Below are positions 8,452-17,616 of a stretch of 64,000 bases of DNA, piece after piece. Source of the DNA: Candidatus Aminicenantota bacterium (GTDB lineage: Bacteria; Acidobacteriota; Aminicenantia; Aminicenantales; UBA8522); contig JAFNEO010000023.1 in assembly GCA_017886205.1 (NCBI GenBank), positions 64,356 to 128,355 of the forward strand, given 5' to 3'. The notes beneath the pieces were generated by a model. It searched no databases, was not told the DNA's origin, and saw nothing but the letters and a program-made list of their open reading frames with translations. How positions within the stretch are numbered: position 1 is the first letter of the stretch; the number at the start of each line of letters is the position of its first letter. Both the position numbers and the translations under genes were made by a program.

Positions 8452-9323
8452 GGAGCATGACCGGGTACGGCGAGAGAAGATTCTTCTCGCCGGGCCTTCG
8501 CGCCAAGATCAGCATTAAAAGCCTCAACCATCGCTTTTTCGACTGGAACTACAAGGGAACGCCGCTCGGCGATGCCGAAAACAAACTTCGGGCCCTGGCC
8601 CAACGGAAGCTTTTGCGCGGCCGGATCGAGGTGGCGGTCGACCTCGATTTCTTGGACCCGTCGAGCTGGGAGATCGCGATCAATGAGGCTCTCCTCGAAA
8701 AGGTCTTGAGGACGATGGAAAAAGCCTCCCGGCGGATGGGGAAGGCCGTCAGCTTCTCGGTGGACAACATCTTCCGTATTCCTCAAGTGGTCGAGATCCG
8801 GCGTCGGGAGCTAACAGCAGAAGTGAAGTCCTTCCTGGAGAGGGCTTTTGATGAAACTCTCGATGAGGTCCTTAAGGAAAGGCGCCGCGAAGGCCGGGAG
8901 ACCGCCCGCCAGGTCCGGCGCCACCTGCTCTCGATCAGGAGTTCGCTCCGGCGCATCGTGAGCTTAGCCCGGACCCAGCCGCTCTTTATCCGAGAAAAAT
9001 TGACCCAGCGGATGAAGGAGCTCAATGGAGATCTGATCCTCGGGGGGGAAAAGGTCGAGGGAGAAGTAGCCTACCTGTGTCAAAAAGCCGATATCGCCGA
9101 GGAGATCGTGCGGCTGAGGAGCCACATCGGTGCCTTCGAACAATGGGTCCGGGAGGGACAGGAGGAGCCGGTGGGGAGGATGCTGGACTTCCTTTCCCAG
9201 GAGATCGCCCGGGAGGCTAACACCATCAACTCCAAGAGCCAGAATATCGCCATCACCAAAGAGAGCCTGGTTATCAAGGGAGAAGTGGAGAGCATCCGCC
9301 AGCATATCCAAAACATCGAGTAA
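8448..9323 (+). CDS. yicC: YicC-family endoribonuclease
   Basis: 291 residues with the YicC start MRSMTGYGERRFF and the family C-terminal block (DUF1732). That block includes EGEVAYLCQKADIAEEIVR and the conserved RMLDFLSQEIAREANTINSK segment. YicC proteins are cytoplasmic and act as endoribonucleases in E. coli and B. subtilis. The ATG overlaps the msbA stop by four bases. The neighbour gmk starts 8 bp downstream, and yicC-gmk adjacency is common in bacteria, which supports the call. No key block seems to be missing. Confidence 0.92.
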   Translation: MRSMTGYGERRFFSPGLRAKISIKSLNHRFFDWNYKGTPLGDAENKLRALAQRKLLRGRIEVAVDLDFLDPSSWEIAINEALLEKVLRTMEKASRRMGKAVSFSVDNIFRIPQVVEIRRRELTAEVKSFLERAFDETLDEVLKERRREGRETARQVRRHLLSIRSSLRRIVSLARTQPLFIREKLTQRMKELNGDLILGGEKVEGEVAYLCQKADIAEEIVRLRSHIGAFEQWVREGQEEPVGRMLDFLSQEIAREANTINSKSQNIAITKESLVIKGEVESIRQHIQNIE

Positions 9324-9331
9324 ACGGAAAG

Positions 9332-9934
9332 ATGATCTATGTGATCTCCGGACCTTCAGGCTGTGGGAAATCGACCCTCATCCGTCAGGTCCTGGCCGGC
9401 CTCGAGGGGGTCCGGTTCTCGGTCTCCCACACGACACGGGAGAAGCGGGAGGCGGAGGTCGAGGGGAAGGACTATTATTTTGTCAGCCAGGATCGATTTC
9501 TTCGCCTGGTCGAGAAGGACTCCTTCGTCGAATGGGCGGTCGTCCACGGCGCCTTCTACGGAACATCCAGGCGAGAGTTGACCAAGGACAGGAACCAAGA
9601 CGTCATCCTGGACATCGATGTTCAAGGAGCTGCCCAGGTCAGGAAGAAGATCGAGACAGCTGTCCTCATTTTTGTCTTGCCGCCGAGCTTCCGGGAGCTC
9701 CGGAAAAGGATTGAAAAGAGAGGTTTGGACAGCGCTTTGGCTGTCCGGAAGAGACTGGCCACGGCCAGAAAAGAAGTCCGCTCCTACACCGTGTTCGATT
9801 ATGTCGTGGTCAACGATGATCTCGAGACCGCCGGGCGCGAGCTCGAATCCATCCTGCGGTGCCGGCGAGCCCGTCTGGCCGCTCGGCAAAAGAGCCTCGG
9901 GCCCATCCTGAGGAGCTTCCGCGGGAAAGGGTGA
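9332..9934 (+). CDS. gmk: Guanylate kinase
   Basis: 200 residues, standard length. It phosphorylates GMP to GDP with ATP. The P-loop GPSGCGKST lies at residues 8-16. The GMP-binding region follows (VRFSVSHTTREKREAEVEGKDY and FVEWAVVHGAFYGTS), then VILDIDVQGAAQVRKK and the lid-region arginines (LRKRIEKRG). The C-terminal ~20 residues are basic. In many bacteria rpoZ (omega subunit) lies directly downstream, but here only eight bases separate gmk from coaBC, so rpoZ is not at its usual place. Confidence 0.96.
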   Translation: MIYVISGPSGCGKSTLIRQVLAGLEGVRFSVSHTTREKREAEVEGKDYYFVSQDRFLRLVEKDSFVEWAVVHGAFYGTSRRELTKDRNQDVILDIDVQGAAQVRKKIETAVLIFVLPPSFRELRKRIEKRGLDSALAVRKRLATARKEVRSYTVFDYVVVNDDLETAGRELESILRCRRARLAARQKSLGPILRSFRGKG

Positions 9935-9942
9935 GAACAGCC

Positions 9943-11142
9943 ATGAAAAAGATCGCCTTGGGTGTCACTTCCTCCATCAGCATTTACAAGGCCTGCGAAA
10001 TCCTGCGTGGCTTCCAGAAAAAGGGTGTCGATATCCAGGTCATCATGACGCCGAACGCCGCCAAACTCATCTCGCCCCGCCTGTTTAGCGCCCTCTCCGG
10101 CAAGAAGACTGCGGTCGACCTCTTCGGGGATGCCGACTCGGACCGGATCGCCCACATCTCTTTGGCCGAGGAAATCTCGCTCCTGGTCATCGCCCCGGCC
10201 ACGGCTAACATCATCGCCAAGCTGGCTAATGGAGTCGCCGATGATTTCCTGTCCACCTTTTTCCTGGCCGTGCGCTGCCCGGTGCTCGTCGCCCCGGCGA
10301 TGAACGAGGCCATGTATCGCCATCCTCAGACTCAGGCCAATATCCTCAGACTCCAGGCTGCCGGAGTCGAGTTCATCCTGCCCGAGAAGGGATATCTGGC
10401 CTGCAAGGAGGAAGGATGGGGCCGCCTGGTGGCTCCCGAAAAGATTATCGAGCAGGGCCTGGCGCTCCTCGAGAAGGGCGAGAGCCTTAAGGCCAAAACC
10501 GTCCTCGTCACGGCCGGGCCAACCCGTGAGCCCCTCGACCCCGTGCGCTTCCTGTCCAATCGTTCCTCGGGGAAAATGGGGTACGCGCTGGCCGGAGAAG
10601 CCCTCCGGCGGGGGGCGCGGGTCATCCTTATCTCCGGGCCGACCTCGCTCTTTCCTCCGCTTGGCGCCGAGCTCCTGCCGGTCGAGACCGCTGCCGATAT
10701 GGCCCGGGAAGTAAAGAAGAATCTTTCCCGGGCAGATGTGCTGATCATGGCCGCAGCCGTGGCCGATTTCCGGCCCGCCGAACGGTCTAAACAGAAGATC
10801 AAGAAGAAGAAAGCCCCGTCGGCCTTGAATCTCGTCCCCACGGAAGATATCCTGGCGTCTCTGGACCGGCCAGGCGGCCGATCGAAGAAGGTCATCATTG
10901 GGTTCGCCGCCGAGACCGCGAACGTCACTGCCAACGCCTCGAGGAAGCTCCGGGAGAAGAAGCTCGATTTGATCGTCGCCAACGACGTCTCCCGGGAGGG
11001 AATCGGTTTCGACTCCGATTTCAACCAGGTGGTGATCATCGATCGGAAAGGAGCGGTGGCCGAATCGCCGACAGCGAGCAAACGGGAGCTCAGCCGCCTC
11101 GTCATGGACCGGGTCGAGGGTTTGCTTGGCAGAAAAAAATAA
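9943..11142 (+). CDS. coaBC: Bifunctional phosphopantothenoylcysteine synthetase/decarboxylase
   Basis: 399 residues. The N-terminal CoaC half is the flavin decarboxylase: GVTSSISIYKACEI, PATANIIAKLANGVADD, and PAMNEAMYRHP, in which the Asn is catalytic. The C-terminal CoaB half is the CTP-dependent ligase: VLVTAGPTREPLDPVRFLSN, RSSGKMGYALAGEALRRGA, AAAVADFRP. Together they convert 4'-phosphopantothenate plus cysteine to 4'-phosphopantetheine for CoA. The frame is open upstream into gmk, but the ATG at 9943 is chosen because homology starts at MKKIALGVTSSIS. The 3' end overlaps the uracil-DNA glycosylase frame by 17 bases. coaD lies in the window at 20408-20911. Confidence 0.94.
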   Translation: MKKIALGVTSSISIYKACEILRGFQKKGVDIQVIMTPNAAKLISPRLFSALSGKKTAVDLFGDADSDRIAHISLAEEISLLVIAPATANIIAKLANGVADDFLSTFFLAVRCPVLVAPAMNEAMYRHPQTQANILRLQAAGVEFILPEKGYLACKEEGWGRLVAPEKIIEQGLALLEKGESLKAKTVLVTAGPTREPLDPVRFLSNRSSGKMGYALAGEALRRGARVILISGPTSLFPPLGAELLPVETAADMAREVKKNLSRADVLIMAAAVADFRPAERSKQKIKKKKAPSALNLVPTEDILASLDRPGGRSKKVIIGFAAETANVTANASRKLREKKLDLIVANDVSREGIGFDSDFNQVVIIDRKGAVAESPTASKRELSRLVMDRVEGLLGRKK

Positions 11143-11881
11143 GCGGCTTCTCCACGGCCTGGAACAGGAGCTCCGGTTCCTCTCCGAGATCGGAGCGGAG
11201 TTCATCTTTGCCCCGGAGGCGAAGGATAAACCCCAGCCGGGGCGTCAAGGGGCGGCCGAGGAGCCGGCTGCGGCAAATACGGCCCCTGCCGACACGATGC
11301 GGAAGCCCGATAAAGAGAAGCAGCGCGTCCTCCATGCCCTGGAAGAAAAAATCCTCCGCTGCAGTCTCTGCCCCCTTTCTCAGGGAAGGACCCGTGCCGT
11401 CCCTGGAGAGGGAGATTATTACGCGCCGCTCATGTTCGTCGGCGAGGGCCCCGGTGCCGACGAGGACATCCAGGGGCGGCCGTTCGTAGGCAAGGCCGGC
11501 CAGCTCCTGACCAGGATCATCGCCGCCATGAACTACAGGCGGCAGGACGTCTACATCACCAACGTCGTCAAGTGCCGGCCTCCCCAAAACCGCACTCCGG
11601 TCCGTGAAGAGATCGAGAAATGCCGGCCTTACCTCCTCGCCCAGATCAAAAGCATCGCCCCCCGGGTGATTGTGTGCTTGGGAAAAGTGGCCACGGACTT
11701 CTTCCATCCTTCCGCAGCCGGGATGTCCAGCCTGAGGGGGAACTTTATCGAATACGGAAAGATCCTTGTCATGCCCACCTTCCATCCCTCCTATCTCATC
11801 CGGAACGAGGGCAACAAGGAAATCAAGAAGCTCGTCTGGCAGGACATGCAGAAGGTCATGGATGCCCTTGGCAGAAAATGA
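11126..11881 (+). CDS. Family 4-type (Fe-S) uracil-DNA glycosylase
   Basis: 251 residues. The catalytic domain starts near residue 65 and has the family-4 features: a Cys pair in RCSLCPLSQGRT, the substrate motif GEGPGADEDIQGRPFVGKAGQ, further candidate cluster cysteines in VVKCRPPQNR and EIEKCRPYL, and the late motif HPSYLIR. The enzyme excises uracil from DNA and carries a [4Fe-4S] cluster in this family. The first ~60 residues form a charged, low-complexity extension. The TTG start at 11126 is the furthest possible and is uncertain. It overlaps coaBC by 17 bases and couples to priA by ATGA. Confidence 0.88.
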   Translation: MAEKNKRLLHGLEQELRFLSEIGAEFIFAPEAKDKPQPGRQGAAEEPAAANTAPADTMRKPDKEKQRVLHALEEKILRCSLCPLSQGRTRAVPGEGDYYAPLMFVGEGPGADEDIQGRPFVGKAGQLLTRIIAAMNYRRQDVYITNVVKCRPPQNRTPVREEIEKCRPYLLAQIKSIAPRVIVCLGKVATDFFHPSAAGMSSLRGNFIEYGKILVMPTFHPSYLIRNEGNKEIKKLVWQDMQKVMDALGRK

Positions 11882-14028
11882 CGCTGTACGCCGATGTCGT
11901 CCTGCCCCTTCCACTCGACCGTCCCTACACTTATTCTGTTCCTGTCGAGCTCGAAGGAAGGGCCGCGGTGGGCTCGCGAGTCCTCGTCCCCCTCGGTGAA
12001 CGACGGCTGACGGGGTTTGTGGTCGGCCTCAGGAAGAAGAAGCCCCGGATATCCTTGAAACTCAAACCCGTGGCCGAGGTGTTGGATGAAAAACCGTTTT
12101 TCACGCCCGAGCTACTCGCTTTTACCCGGAGACTCAGCCGCTCCTCCTTCACTCCCTGGGGAGAGATCCTCCGTGCGGCCGTGCCGCCTTCTCTACTTTT
12201 AAGAACCCGGGCTTCAGTCTCCCTGACGCCGAAAGGGAAAGAAGCCCTGGAGCAGGGGACTCTCAGTGACGAGGAGCGCCGGGTGGCGGACTTGCTGGAG
12301 CCGCGTCCGCATTCGCCACTGTACCTAGAAAGGAAGGTCCAGGCCAAGAACCTCCCCGCCCTCCTGGCCAGGATGCGGAAGAAAGAGCTCGTCATCGTTG
12401 AGAAAAAGCTGAAGCTGGTGAGCCGGAGGGAGAGGGACGAACTTTCCGCGGGGCCGACCCAGCTCGAGCTGGACTTTTCTCTAGATGAGGGTCTTCGAAA
12501 GGCGGCCAGGGCGATTTTGGAAGTAATGGCGAAGAAGGCATTTTCCCCTTTCCTCCTGTTCGGGCCGGCAGGCCGGAGGGAGGCCGTGTATTTTCATCTT
12601 ATCCGGGAAGCGGCTGCGAGGTCGGGCCGAGTGCTGTATCTTGTCCCCGAAATCTCGCTAACGCCGGCCCTGATCGAGAAGTACAAGAGGAAGCTCGGGG
12701 ATGGCCTGGCCATCCTCCACAGCCGGATGACGGACAGACAGAGGGAGCTTGAGTGGCAGAAGATTAAAGAGCGCCGTGCCGCAGTCGTCATCGGCCCCCG
12801 TTCGGCCCTTTTCGCTCCGCTCCCCGACCTCCGTCTGGTCATCCTTGACGAGGAACAGGATGAGACCTATTCGCAGCAGGAAGGCCTGCCGTTTGATGTC
12901 CGGAAGGCGGCCAGGATCCGAGCTGAAGAGGAAAAGGCCGCTTTGGTCCAGGGGAGCGCTGCGCCGACGGTCGAGTCTTTCTACTCGGCCCGAAAGGGCC
13001 GCTTCCTTATCGACCTCGGACGGGAGACGGCCACAGCGAAAGTTTTGCTGCTCGATTTCCGCCGCGCCTCGGGCCTTGTCGATCCCCGGCTGAAGAGAGC
13101 CATCCAGGACCGACTGGAGAAGCGGGAGCAGGTCATCCTGTTTTTTAATCGCCGCGGCTATGCCTCCCATCTCGTCTGCGGACGGTGTGGGCACGTGCCG
13201 CGCTGCGACCGCTGCGACCTTTCCCTGGCCTACCATAAAAAGGAGGGAAAGTTGGTCTGCCATGCCTGCCGCCGCTCCGTCCCGGCCGTGCTGAACTGCC
13301 CGCGCTGCAAAGGCCGCCTGGTCGTCAGGATGAGTGCCGGTATCGAGGCCGTGGCCGAGGAGTTGAGAACCTCGTTCCTTGGGTGCCGAGTCGAGGTCTT
13401 CGCCGCCGATGAAGCCGCTCGCAAAGAGAAGAAGGACGCCCTCCTCAGAGGGTTCGAGAGAAAAGAGATCGATATCCTGGTTGGAACACAGTCCCTGGCC
13501 CGTCAACCAGGCCTACCGCCCGTCACTCTGGCTGGGGTTCTACATCCGGAGATGATTCTTCATCTGGCCGATTTCCGGTCGGGGCAGAAGGCGTTCCTTT
13601 TGATCCGCAGCGCCTTCCACTTCCTGCGGGAGGGAGAGACCTCAGAGGTGCATATTCAGACCTCCGCGCCCGATCATTATAGTATCCGGGAGGCGGCCAG
13701 GGGGGACTATCTGGGTTTTTTTGAGCAGGAAATCAGGTTCCGTCGGCTTCTTGACTACCCGCCCTTCTCCTTCCTGGCGGAGGTCTTTTTCAGCGGCGAA
13801 AATGCGCGACACGTAGCGGCCACGGCCCGGATGTTTGTCACTCGGGTAAAGGATTCGGGAAAAGACGTCCAGGTTTTTGGGCCCTCTGTGGCGTCAATGG
13901 CCAGGAAGAGAGGGCTTTTCCGAGTCCAGGTTAACCTAAAAACCCGGAGACTCGAAACCCTGAATGGAGTCCTAAGTCCAAGCCTTAAGGGGATTCGCTC
14001 GGAAAAATCCGTTTTTCTCTTCCCGTAG
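11878..14028 (+). CDS. priA: PriA-like primosomal protein with degenerate ATPase motifs
   Basis: 716 residues. PriA recognises stalled forks and reloads the replicative helicase. The N-terminal DNA-binding part (YADVVLPLPLDRPYTYSVP, GSRVLVPLGERRLTGFV) and the eight zinc-binding cysteines in CGRCGHVPRCDRC / CHAC / CPRC (about 434-478) are intact. The helicase core is not. The expected GxTGSGKTE loop reads GPAGRREAVY (about 227), with no lysine. DEEH is DEEQ. The AKGxDFP motif reads ARQPGLPP, and the QVAGRAGR motif is missing, replaced by FRSGQKAFLLIRSAFHFL. This suggests a fork-binding, primosome-loading protein without ATPase activity, as described for some other phyla. Start chosen at the ATGA overlap with the glycosylase gene; the frame is open further upstream. 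Confidence 0.88.
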   Translation: MTLYADVVLPLPLDRPYTYSVPVELEGRAAVGSRVLVPLGERRLTGFVVGLRKKKPRISLKLKPVAEVLDEKPFFTPELLAFTRRLSRSSFTPWGEILRAAVPPSLLLRTRASVSLTPKGKEALEQGTLSDEERRVADLLEPRPHSPLYLERKVQAKNLPALLARMRKKELVIVEKKLKLVSRRERDELSAGPTQLELDFSLDEGLRKAARAILEVMAKKAFSPFLLFGPAGRREAVYFHLIREAAARSGRVLYLVPEISLTPALIEKYKRKLGDGLAILHSRMTDRQRELEWQKIKERRAAVVIGPRSALFAPLPDLRLVILDEEQDETYSQQEGLPFDVRKAARIRAEEEKAALVQGSAAPTVESFYSARKGRFLIDLGRETATAKVLLLDFRRASGLVDPRLKRAIQDRLEKREQVILFFNRRGYASHLVCGRCGHVPRCDRCDLSLAYHKKEGKLVCHACRRSVPAVLNCPRCKGRLVVRMSAGIEAVAEELRTSFLGCRVEVFAADEAARKEKKDALLRGFERKEIDILVGTQSLARQPGLPPVTLAGVLHPEMILHLADFRSGQKAFLLIRSAFHFLREGETSEVHIQTSAPDHYSIREAARGDYLGFFEQEIRFRRLLDYPPFSFLAEVFFSGENARHVAATARMFVTRVKDSGKDVQVFGPSVASMARKRGLFRVQVNLKTRRLETLNGVLSPSLKGIRSEKSVFLFP

Positions 14029-14147
14029 GAAGAGAGGCGGCCGGCCTCCGGCGCGCCGCTCACTGTCAGCAGGGCGCTGATCTCGGCCTTCTGTCGCGTG
14101 TCCCCGGCGTAGAGGACATCCGGGATCGCTTCCGCTTTGAAGGCAAT

Positions 14148-14633
14148 CTAGTCGGGGTCTCGGACGACATAAAGGAGAGTCGTGTCGTAGATAAATTGCG
14201 AGCCTTCCCAGGCGACGGTCGCCCGGATGTAAAGATCGACGTCGGCATTTATCTCTTTCTTCAGAGGTCCGTAGTAGTGGGTCCGGGCCGTGCCGCCCGC
14301 ATCGGTCGTCACTGTCTGCATGGAAAGTATCCCTTCGAAATAGCCAATGTTCACCCGCTTCCCGTCCTTGTTGACGACCTCGAATAAGACGGTCCTGTCG
14401 GAGATGGGAGCGCCGTCGTATCTCGTTAGCGTGGCCGTAATCTCAACCGTCTGCCGGTCAAGCCGGTCGGCAACGATCACGTTCGGGTTGATGTTCAGGT
14501 CGAGGACGATGGCAATGGTCGAGGGCCCGAGCGGGGAGGGCTGCTCGACGATGTCGCTCTTGCAGGAATCAAGGGTGAATACGAGCAAAGCCAAGGAGAC
14601 CGTGATCAAGAAAATCTTTTTATTTGTCTTCAT
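14148..14633 (-). CDS. Predicted lipoprotein at the end of the pil operon
   Basis: 161 residues with a lipoprotein signal peptide: MKTNKKIFLITVSLALLVF, then lipobox LDSC, with Cys as residue 24. The mature part is rich in beta strands, with VEITATLTRYDGAPISDRTVLFEV and TTDAGGTARTHYYGP, the pattern of a bacterial Ig-like (invasin-type) domain. The ATG at 14633 has AGGTGAG just upstream; a GTG nine bases earlier is possible. It lies 53 bases after another lipoprotein gene, downstream of pilQ and on the same strand. No named family is recognised. The context suggests an outer-membrane partner of the pilus or secretin, but this is inference. Confidence 0.7.
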   Translation of the reverse strand: MKTNKKIFLITVSLALLVFTLDSCKSDIVEQPSPLGPSTIAIVLDLNINPNVIVADRLDRQTVEITATLTRYDGAPISDRTVLFEVVNKDGKRVNIGYFEGILSMQTVTTDAGGTARTHYYGPLKKEINADVDLYIRATVAWEGSQFIYDTTLLYVVRDPD

Positions 14634-14695
14634 GTTGCTCACCTTTTTCTATTAATTATCATGGAATTCACTCGCTTGCCGCATCCGGGGTCTCA

Positions 14696-15298
14696 TTAAG
14701 AACCTGACGATTGGTCTGCGTAGTTGGCGAAATAGATGGTCAGGTAGCCGGTGGCTTTGACCGTCCTGTTGACCGTGTCATGGCCGTAGAACTCGACCTT
14801 GGCCGTGCAGGTCAGGACTTGTTCCGCTCCGAGATCGACTAGACGGATCAGCGGAGGCTCCATCTTGGCGACCTCTCTCACGATGACAAAAGAGACCGAG
14901 GCCGTCGAACCGACCTTGATGACCGTAGACATGGACCCTTCGAAGGGGTAGGGGACATCGACTCCGGGGACGTTCTTGCCGTCGGTCCGGGAATAGCTCA
15001 CGAGGTAGCGGGTCACGACGATGTCATTGTACGGAGAGGTCCCCAGGAGCGGGTCGGGGTCCAAGGTCTCGGCCCGGAGGGTTGCCGTCGCCGAGTCCGC
15101 CCTGATGCTTCCCGTCGTCAGCGCGACGTCGGACTGCAGGAAGTTTCCGCTCTTGCCATCGGCGTCCGTACCCAGGATGTCGTCAACGAGGAGCATGCTG
15201 GCCGACCGGGATTCGTCCTCGATCGGATTACAGGAATAGAGCACCAGGAAGGCCGAGAGGATGATCGCTATGCGCAATGCCTTCTTCATGTTGTTCAT
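14696..15298 (-). CDS. Predicted lipoprotein adjacent to pilQ
   Basis: 200 residues. The signal peptide is hydrophobic (ALRIAIILSAFLVLYSC) with lipobox LYSC, so the mature N-terminus would be Cys23. The mature protein is beta-rich without recognisable motifs. Segments such as VVTRYLVSYSRTDGKNVPG and TVIKVGSTASVSFVIVREV look like an Ig- or fibronectin-like sandwich. It lies 11 bases after pilQ in the same direction and is probably co-transcribed, which points to a role at the outer membrane near the secretin. A pilotin role is possible, but the protein does not look like the TPR-type pilotins (PilF/PilW). Confidence 0.7.
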   Translation of the reverse strand: MNNMKKALRIAIILSAFLVLYSCNPIEDESRSASMLLVDDILGTDADGKSGNFLQSDVALTTGSIRADSATATLRAETLDPDPLLGTSPYNDIVVTRYLVSYSRTDGKNVPGVDVPYPFEGSMSTVIKVGSTASVSFVIVREVAKMEPPLIRLVDLGAEQVLTCTAKVEFYGHDTVNRTVKATGYLTIYFANYADQSSGS

Positions 15299-15309
15299 TG
15301 TTGCACCCC

Positions 15310-17613
15310 TTATTTAATGATTCGGGGAGTGATGAAGATGAGCAACTCCCGATTCTGTTTTGTCCGGGCGAATGATTTGAAGAGGTTGCCCAGGATGGGT
15401 ATCGTATGCAGCAGCGGAACCCGGTCCCGCGTAATCGAATCCTCCGTGCGGTAGATGCCGCCGATGACCGTTGTCCCGCCGTCGGGAATCATGACCGTCG
15501 TCTTGGCGCTCTGGGTTGTGATCGGCGGGATGCCGTTGACCAGGTTGGCGAAATCGGCCGCGTTGTTCTGAATCTCGATTGTCATGATGATCGTTCCCTC
15601 AGCCGTGATCTGCGGTGTGGCCTTGAGCTCCAGGGCGGCGTTGACATAGCGGGTTGTAACCGTGAAGTTGGCTACTGTCTGGACCGGGATCTGCCGGCCC
15701 TGGACGATCTCGGCCTGCTGGTTGTTCTGGGTCGTCACCTTGGGACTGGAGATGATCCGGCCCTCTCCGGCCGTCTCCAGGGCAGAGAGGTAAACATCCA
15801 GCCGGAAAGTGTCCAGGATGTTGGCGAAGGAGAAACCGACCGCGGTGTTGAAGGCGGGCGCAGGCAGGTTGATGGCATAGCCGCCGAGCGGGCCGCCCAT
15901 CCCCTTGGTCACGATGCCTTTGGGGATTACGTTGCCGTCTGCCAGAACCTTGCTGGGGAATTGAAGGCTGGTCTGGTTCCCGTAGAACGGGTCGGCGATG
16001 CCGCGCCAGCCCCACTGGACGCCGATGTTGCGGATGAAGGTGGAAGTAGCCTCGACGATCCTGGCTTCGATCGAAACCTGGGGCGTGGGCGTGTCCAGGA
16101 CCGAGATCAGTTTTTCGAGCAGGTCCAGGTTCTCCCGGACGTCGGCGATGATCAGCGTGTTCGTCCGCTCGTCGACAGTGATCTCGCCCCGCTGGCTCTT
16201 CTTGGAGTTCAGGAGCGCCATGACATCCCTGGCCTTGGAATAGGACAGGGTGATGGTTTTGACGATGAGCGGGCCGGCCTGCTCTTTGCTCTCGCGGAGC
16301 TTCCTCTGGTCCTCGTCCTCCCGGGTCAGCACGCTGACCGGGGCAATGCGGAGGACGTTACCCTCCAGCACCTTGCCCAGCTTGTTGTTCCGGAGTAGGA
16401 TATCGAGGGCCTGGTCCCAGGGGACATCCTCAAGGTTGCAGGTGACCACACCCCTGACCTCGGGATCGAAAACGACGTTCAACTTGGCGAAGTCGCCGAG
16501 ATAGAGGATGACATCCCGGAGGTCGGCATCCTTAAACTTCAGGGTGATGATCTCACCCGTGTATTTGACCTCCCTTTCCGAGAGAACCTTGGGCTGGTAT
16601 CTCGGCTCCTGTTCCTGGCCCATGGTCAAGTCCTCCGGCTTGGGGGTCGTCTCTTCCTGGACCGCTTTGCCGTTCTTCCCGATCTTCTCTTTAGCCGGGA
16701 CGACCGGCGCGCTGGCCTTGACCTCCGCCTTGGGGGCTTCTTCCGTCTTCGGGACGGTGATGGCCGGCGCCGGAGGAGGCGTGACGGGCTTCTGCGGTGT
16801 CGTCACGCTGGCCGCGGTGAGCACGGGGCCCTGCTCCTTGAAGAACGAAACGACGATCCCGTCTTTATCCGAGCGTAGGTTGTAGTACTTGGGCTCGTTG
16901 AGGTCGAAGACCATCCTGGTGATTGAGCGGGGATTGCTGAGCTGGAACTGGGCGACCCTGACCTTTCTCAGGCCGTATTTGTCGACCGGAAGTACGGAGG
17001 CGGGCTCTTCATAGACGGCGTTATAGACGTCCACGACCAGGCGGAGGGGGTTTTCCAGTGTGAAGACCTCAGAGACCGTACCGCCGCTGAGTTTGGCCCG
17101 AAACTGAACCTCTCCGTCCTTCTCTTCCCAATTCAGCTTGTTCATGAAGACGCTCGCACCGGGGTTCTGGTCCAGCCGCTGCTGGAACTCAGGCTCCACC
17201 TGGTGTTCTCCCGGCCCTCTCTGGATCGTGTTCAGCTCGATGACCATCCGGTTCGCATCGCCCGTCACCGTGTAGGGAACGGGCTCTCGAACCTGGATTT
17301 GGAGCCGGGCCTGCTCTGCCCCCGTCTTTTCCATCCGGATTCCCGTTACGAGCCGGGCATCGGGCGTCTCGACAGGGGGCTGGGCGGTAAAGTTGACATG
17401 GTCGAACTCGAGGACAATCGCCTTGGCCGCGTAGTAGGTTCGGGCAAGTGTCAGGGCGGTATCCGTCTCCAGGACGATCCGGGTATTCAGCTTTCCCGGC
17501 TGAGTTGTGATCTTATTTATCGTGGCCGCCGAGGAAGAATCGTACCCGTAGCCGGCGAAGATGACCAAAAGGCTCACTGTGGTGAAGAGCAGCCAAAAAG
17601 CTTTCCTTTTCAT
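15310..17613 (-). CDS. pilQ: Type IV pilus secretin
   Basis: 767 residues. PilQ forms the outer-membrane channel through which the pilus passes. A signal peptide is followed by AMIN-type domains (about 30-110 and 150-260) that bind peptidoglycan, a Pro/Lys-rich linker (about 275-335), then the secretin N0 domain (ITLKFKDADLRDVILYLGDF) and N1 domain (NTLIIADVRENLDLLEKLI). The secretin core near the C-terminus has VSIEARIVEAT, VIGGIYRTED and VPLLHTIPILGNLFKS, ending LLIFITPRII. All blocks are in order and length is normal. It is the last of five pil genes with tight spacing, with three bases before it. Confidence 0.96.
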   Translation of the reverse strand: MKRKAFWLLFTTVSLLVIFAGYGYDSSSAATINKITTQPGKLNTRIVLETDTALTLARTYYAAKAIVLEFDHVNFTAQPPVETPDARLVTGIRMEKTGAEQARLQIQVREPVPYTVTGDANRMVIELNTIQRGPGEHQVEPEFQQRLDQNPGASVFMNKLNWEEKDGEVQFRAKLSGGTVSEVFTLENPLRLVVDVYNAVYEEPASVLPVDKYGLRKVRVAQFQLSNPRSITRMVFDLNEPKYYNLRSDKDGIVVSFFKEQGPVLTAASVTTPQKPVTPPPAPAITVPKTEEAPKAEVKASAPVVPAKEKIGKNGKAVQEETTPKPEDLTMGQEQEPRYQPKVLSEREVKYTGEIITLKFKDADLRDVILYLGDFAKLNVVFDPEVRGVVTCNLEDVPWDQALDILLRNNKLGKVLEGNVLRIAPVSVLTREDEDQRKLRESKEQAGPLIVKTITLSYSKARDVMALLNSKKSQRGEITVDERTNTLIIADVRENLDLLEKLISVLDTPTPQVSIEARIVEATSTFIRNIGVQWGWRGIADPFYGNQTSLQFPSKVLADGNVIPKGIVTKGMGGPLGGYAINLPAPAFNTAVGFSFANILDTFRLDVYLSALETAGEGRIISSPKVTTQNNQQAEIVQGRQIPVQTVANFTVTTRYVNAALELKATPQITAEGTIIMTIEIQNNAADFANLVNGIPPITTQSAKTTVMIPDGGTTVIGGIYRTEDSITRDRVPLLHTIPILGNLFKSFARTKQNRELLIFITPRIIK

Positions 17614-17616
17614 GTT

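Noticed and set aside
9935-9942. rpoZ expected between gmk and coaBC
   Set aside because: Only eight bases separate the genes, and no omega-like frame exists near. It must be elsewhere or absent.
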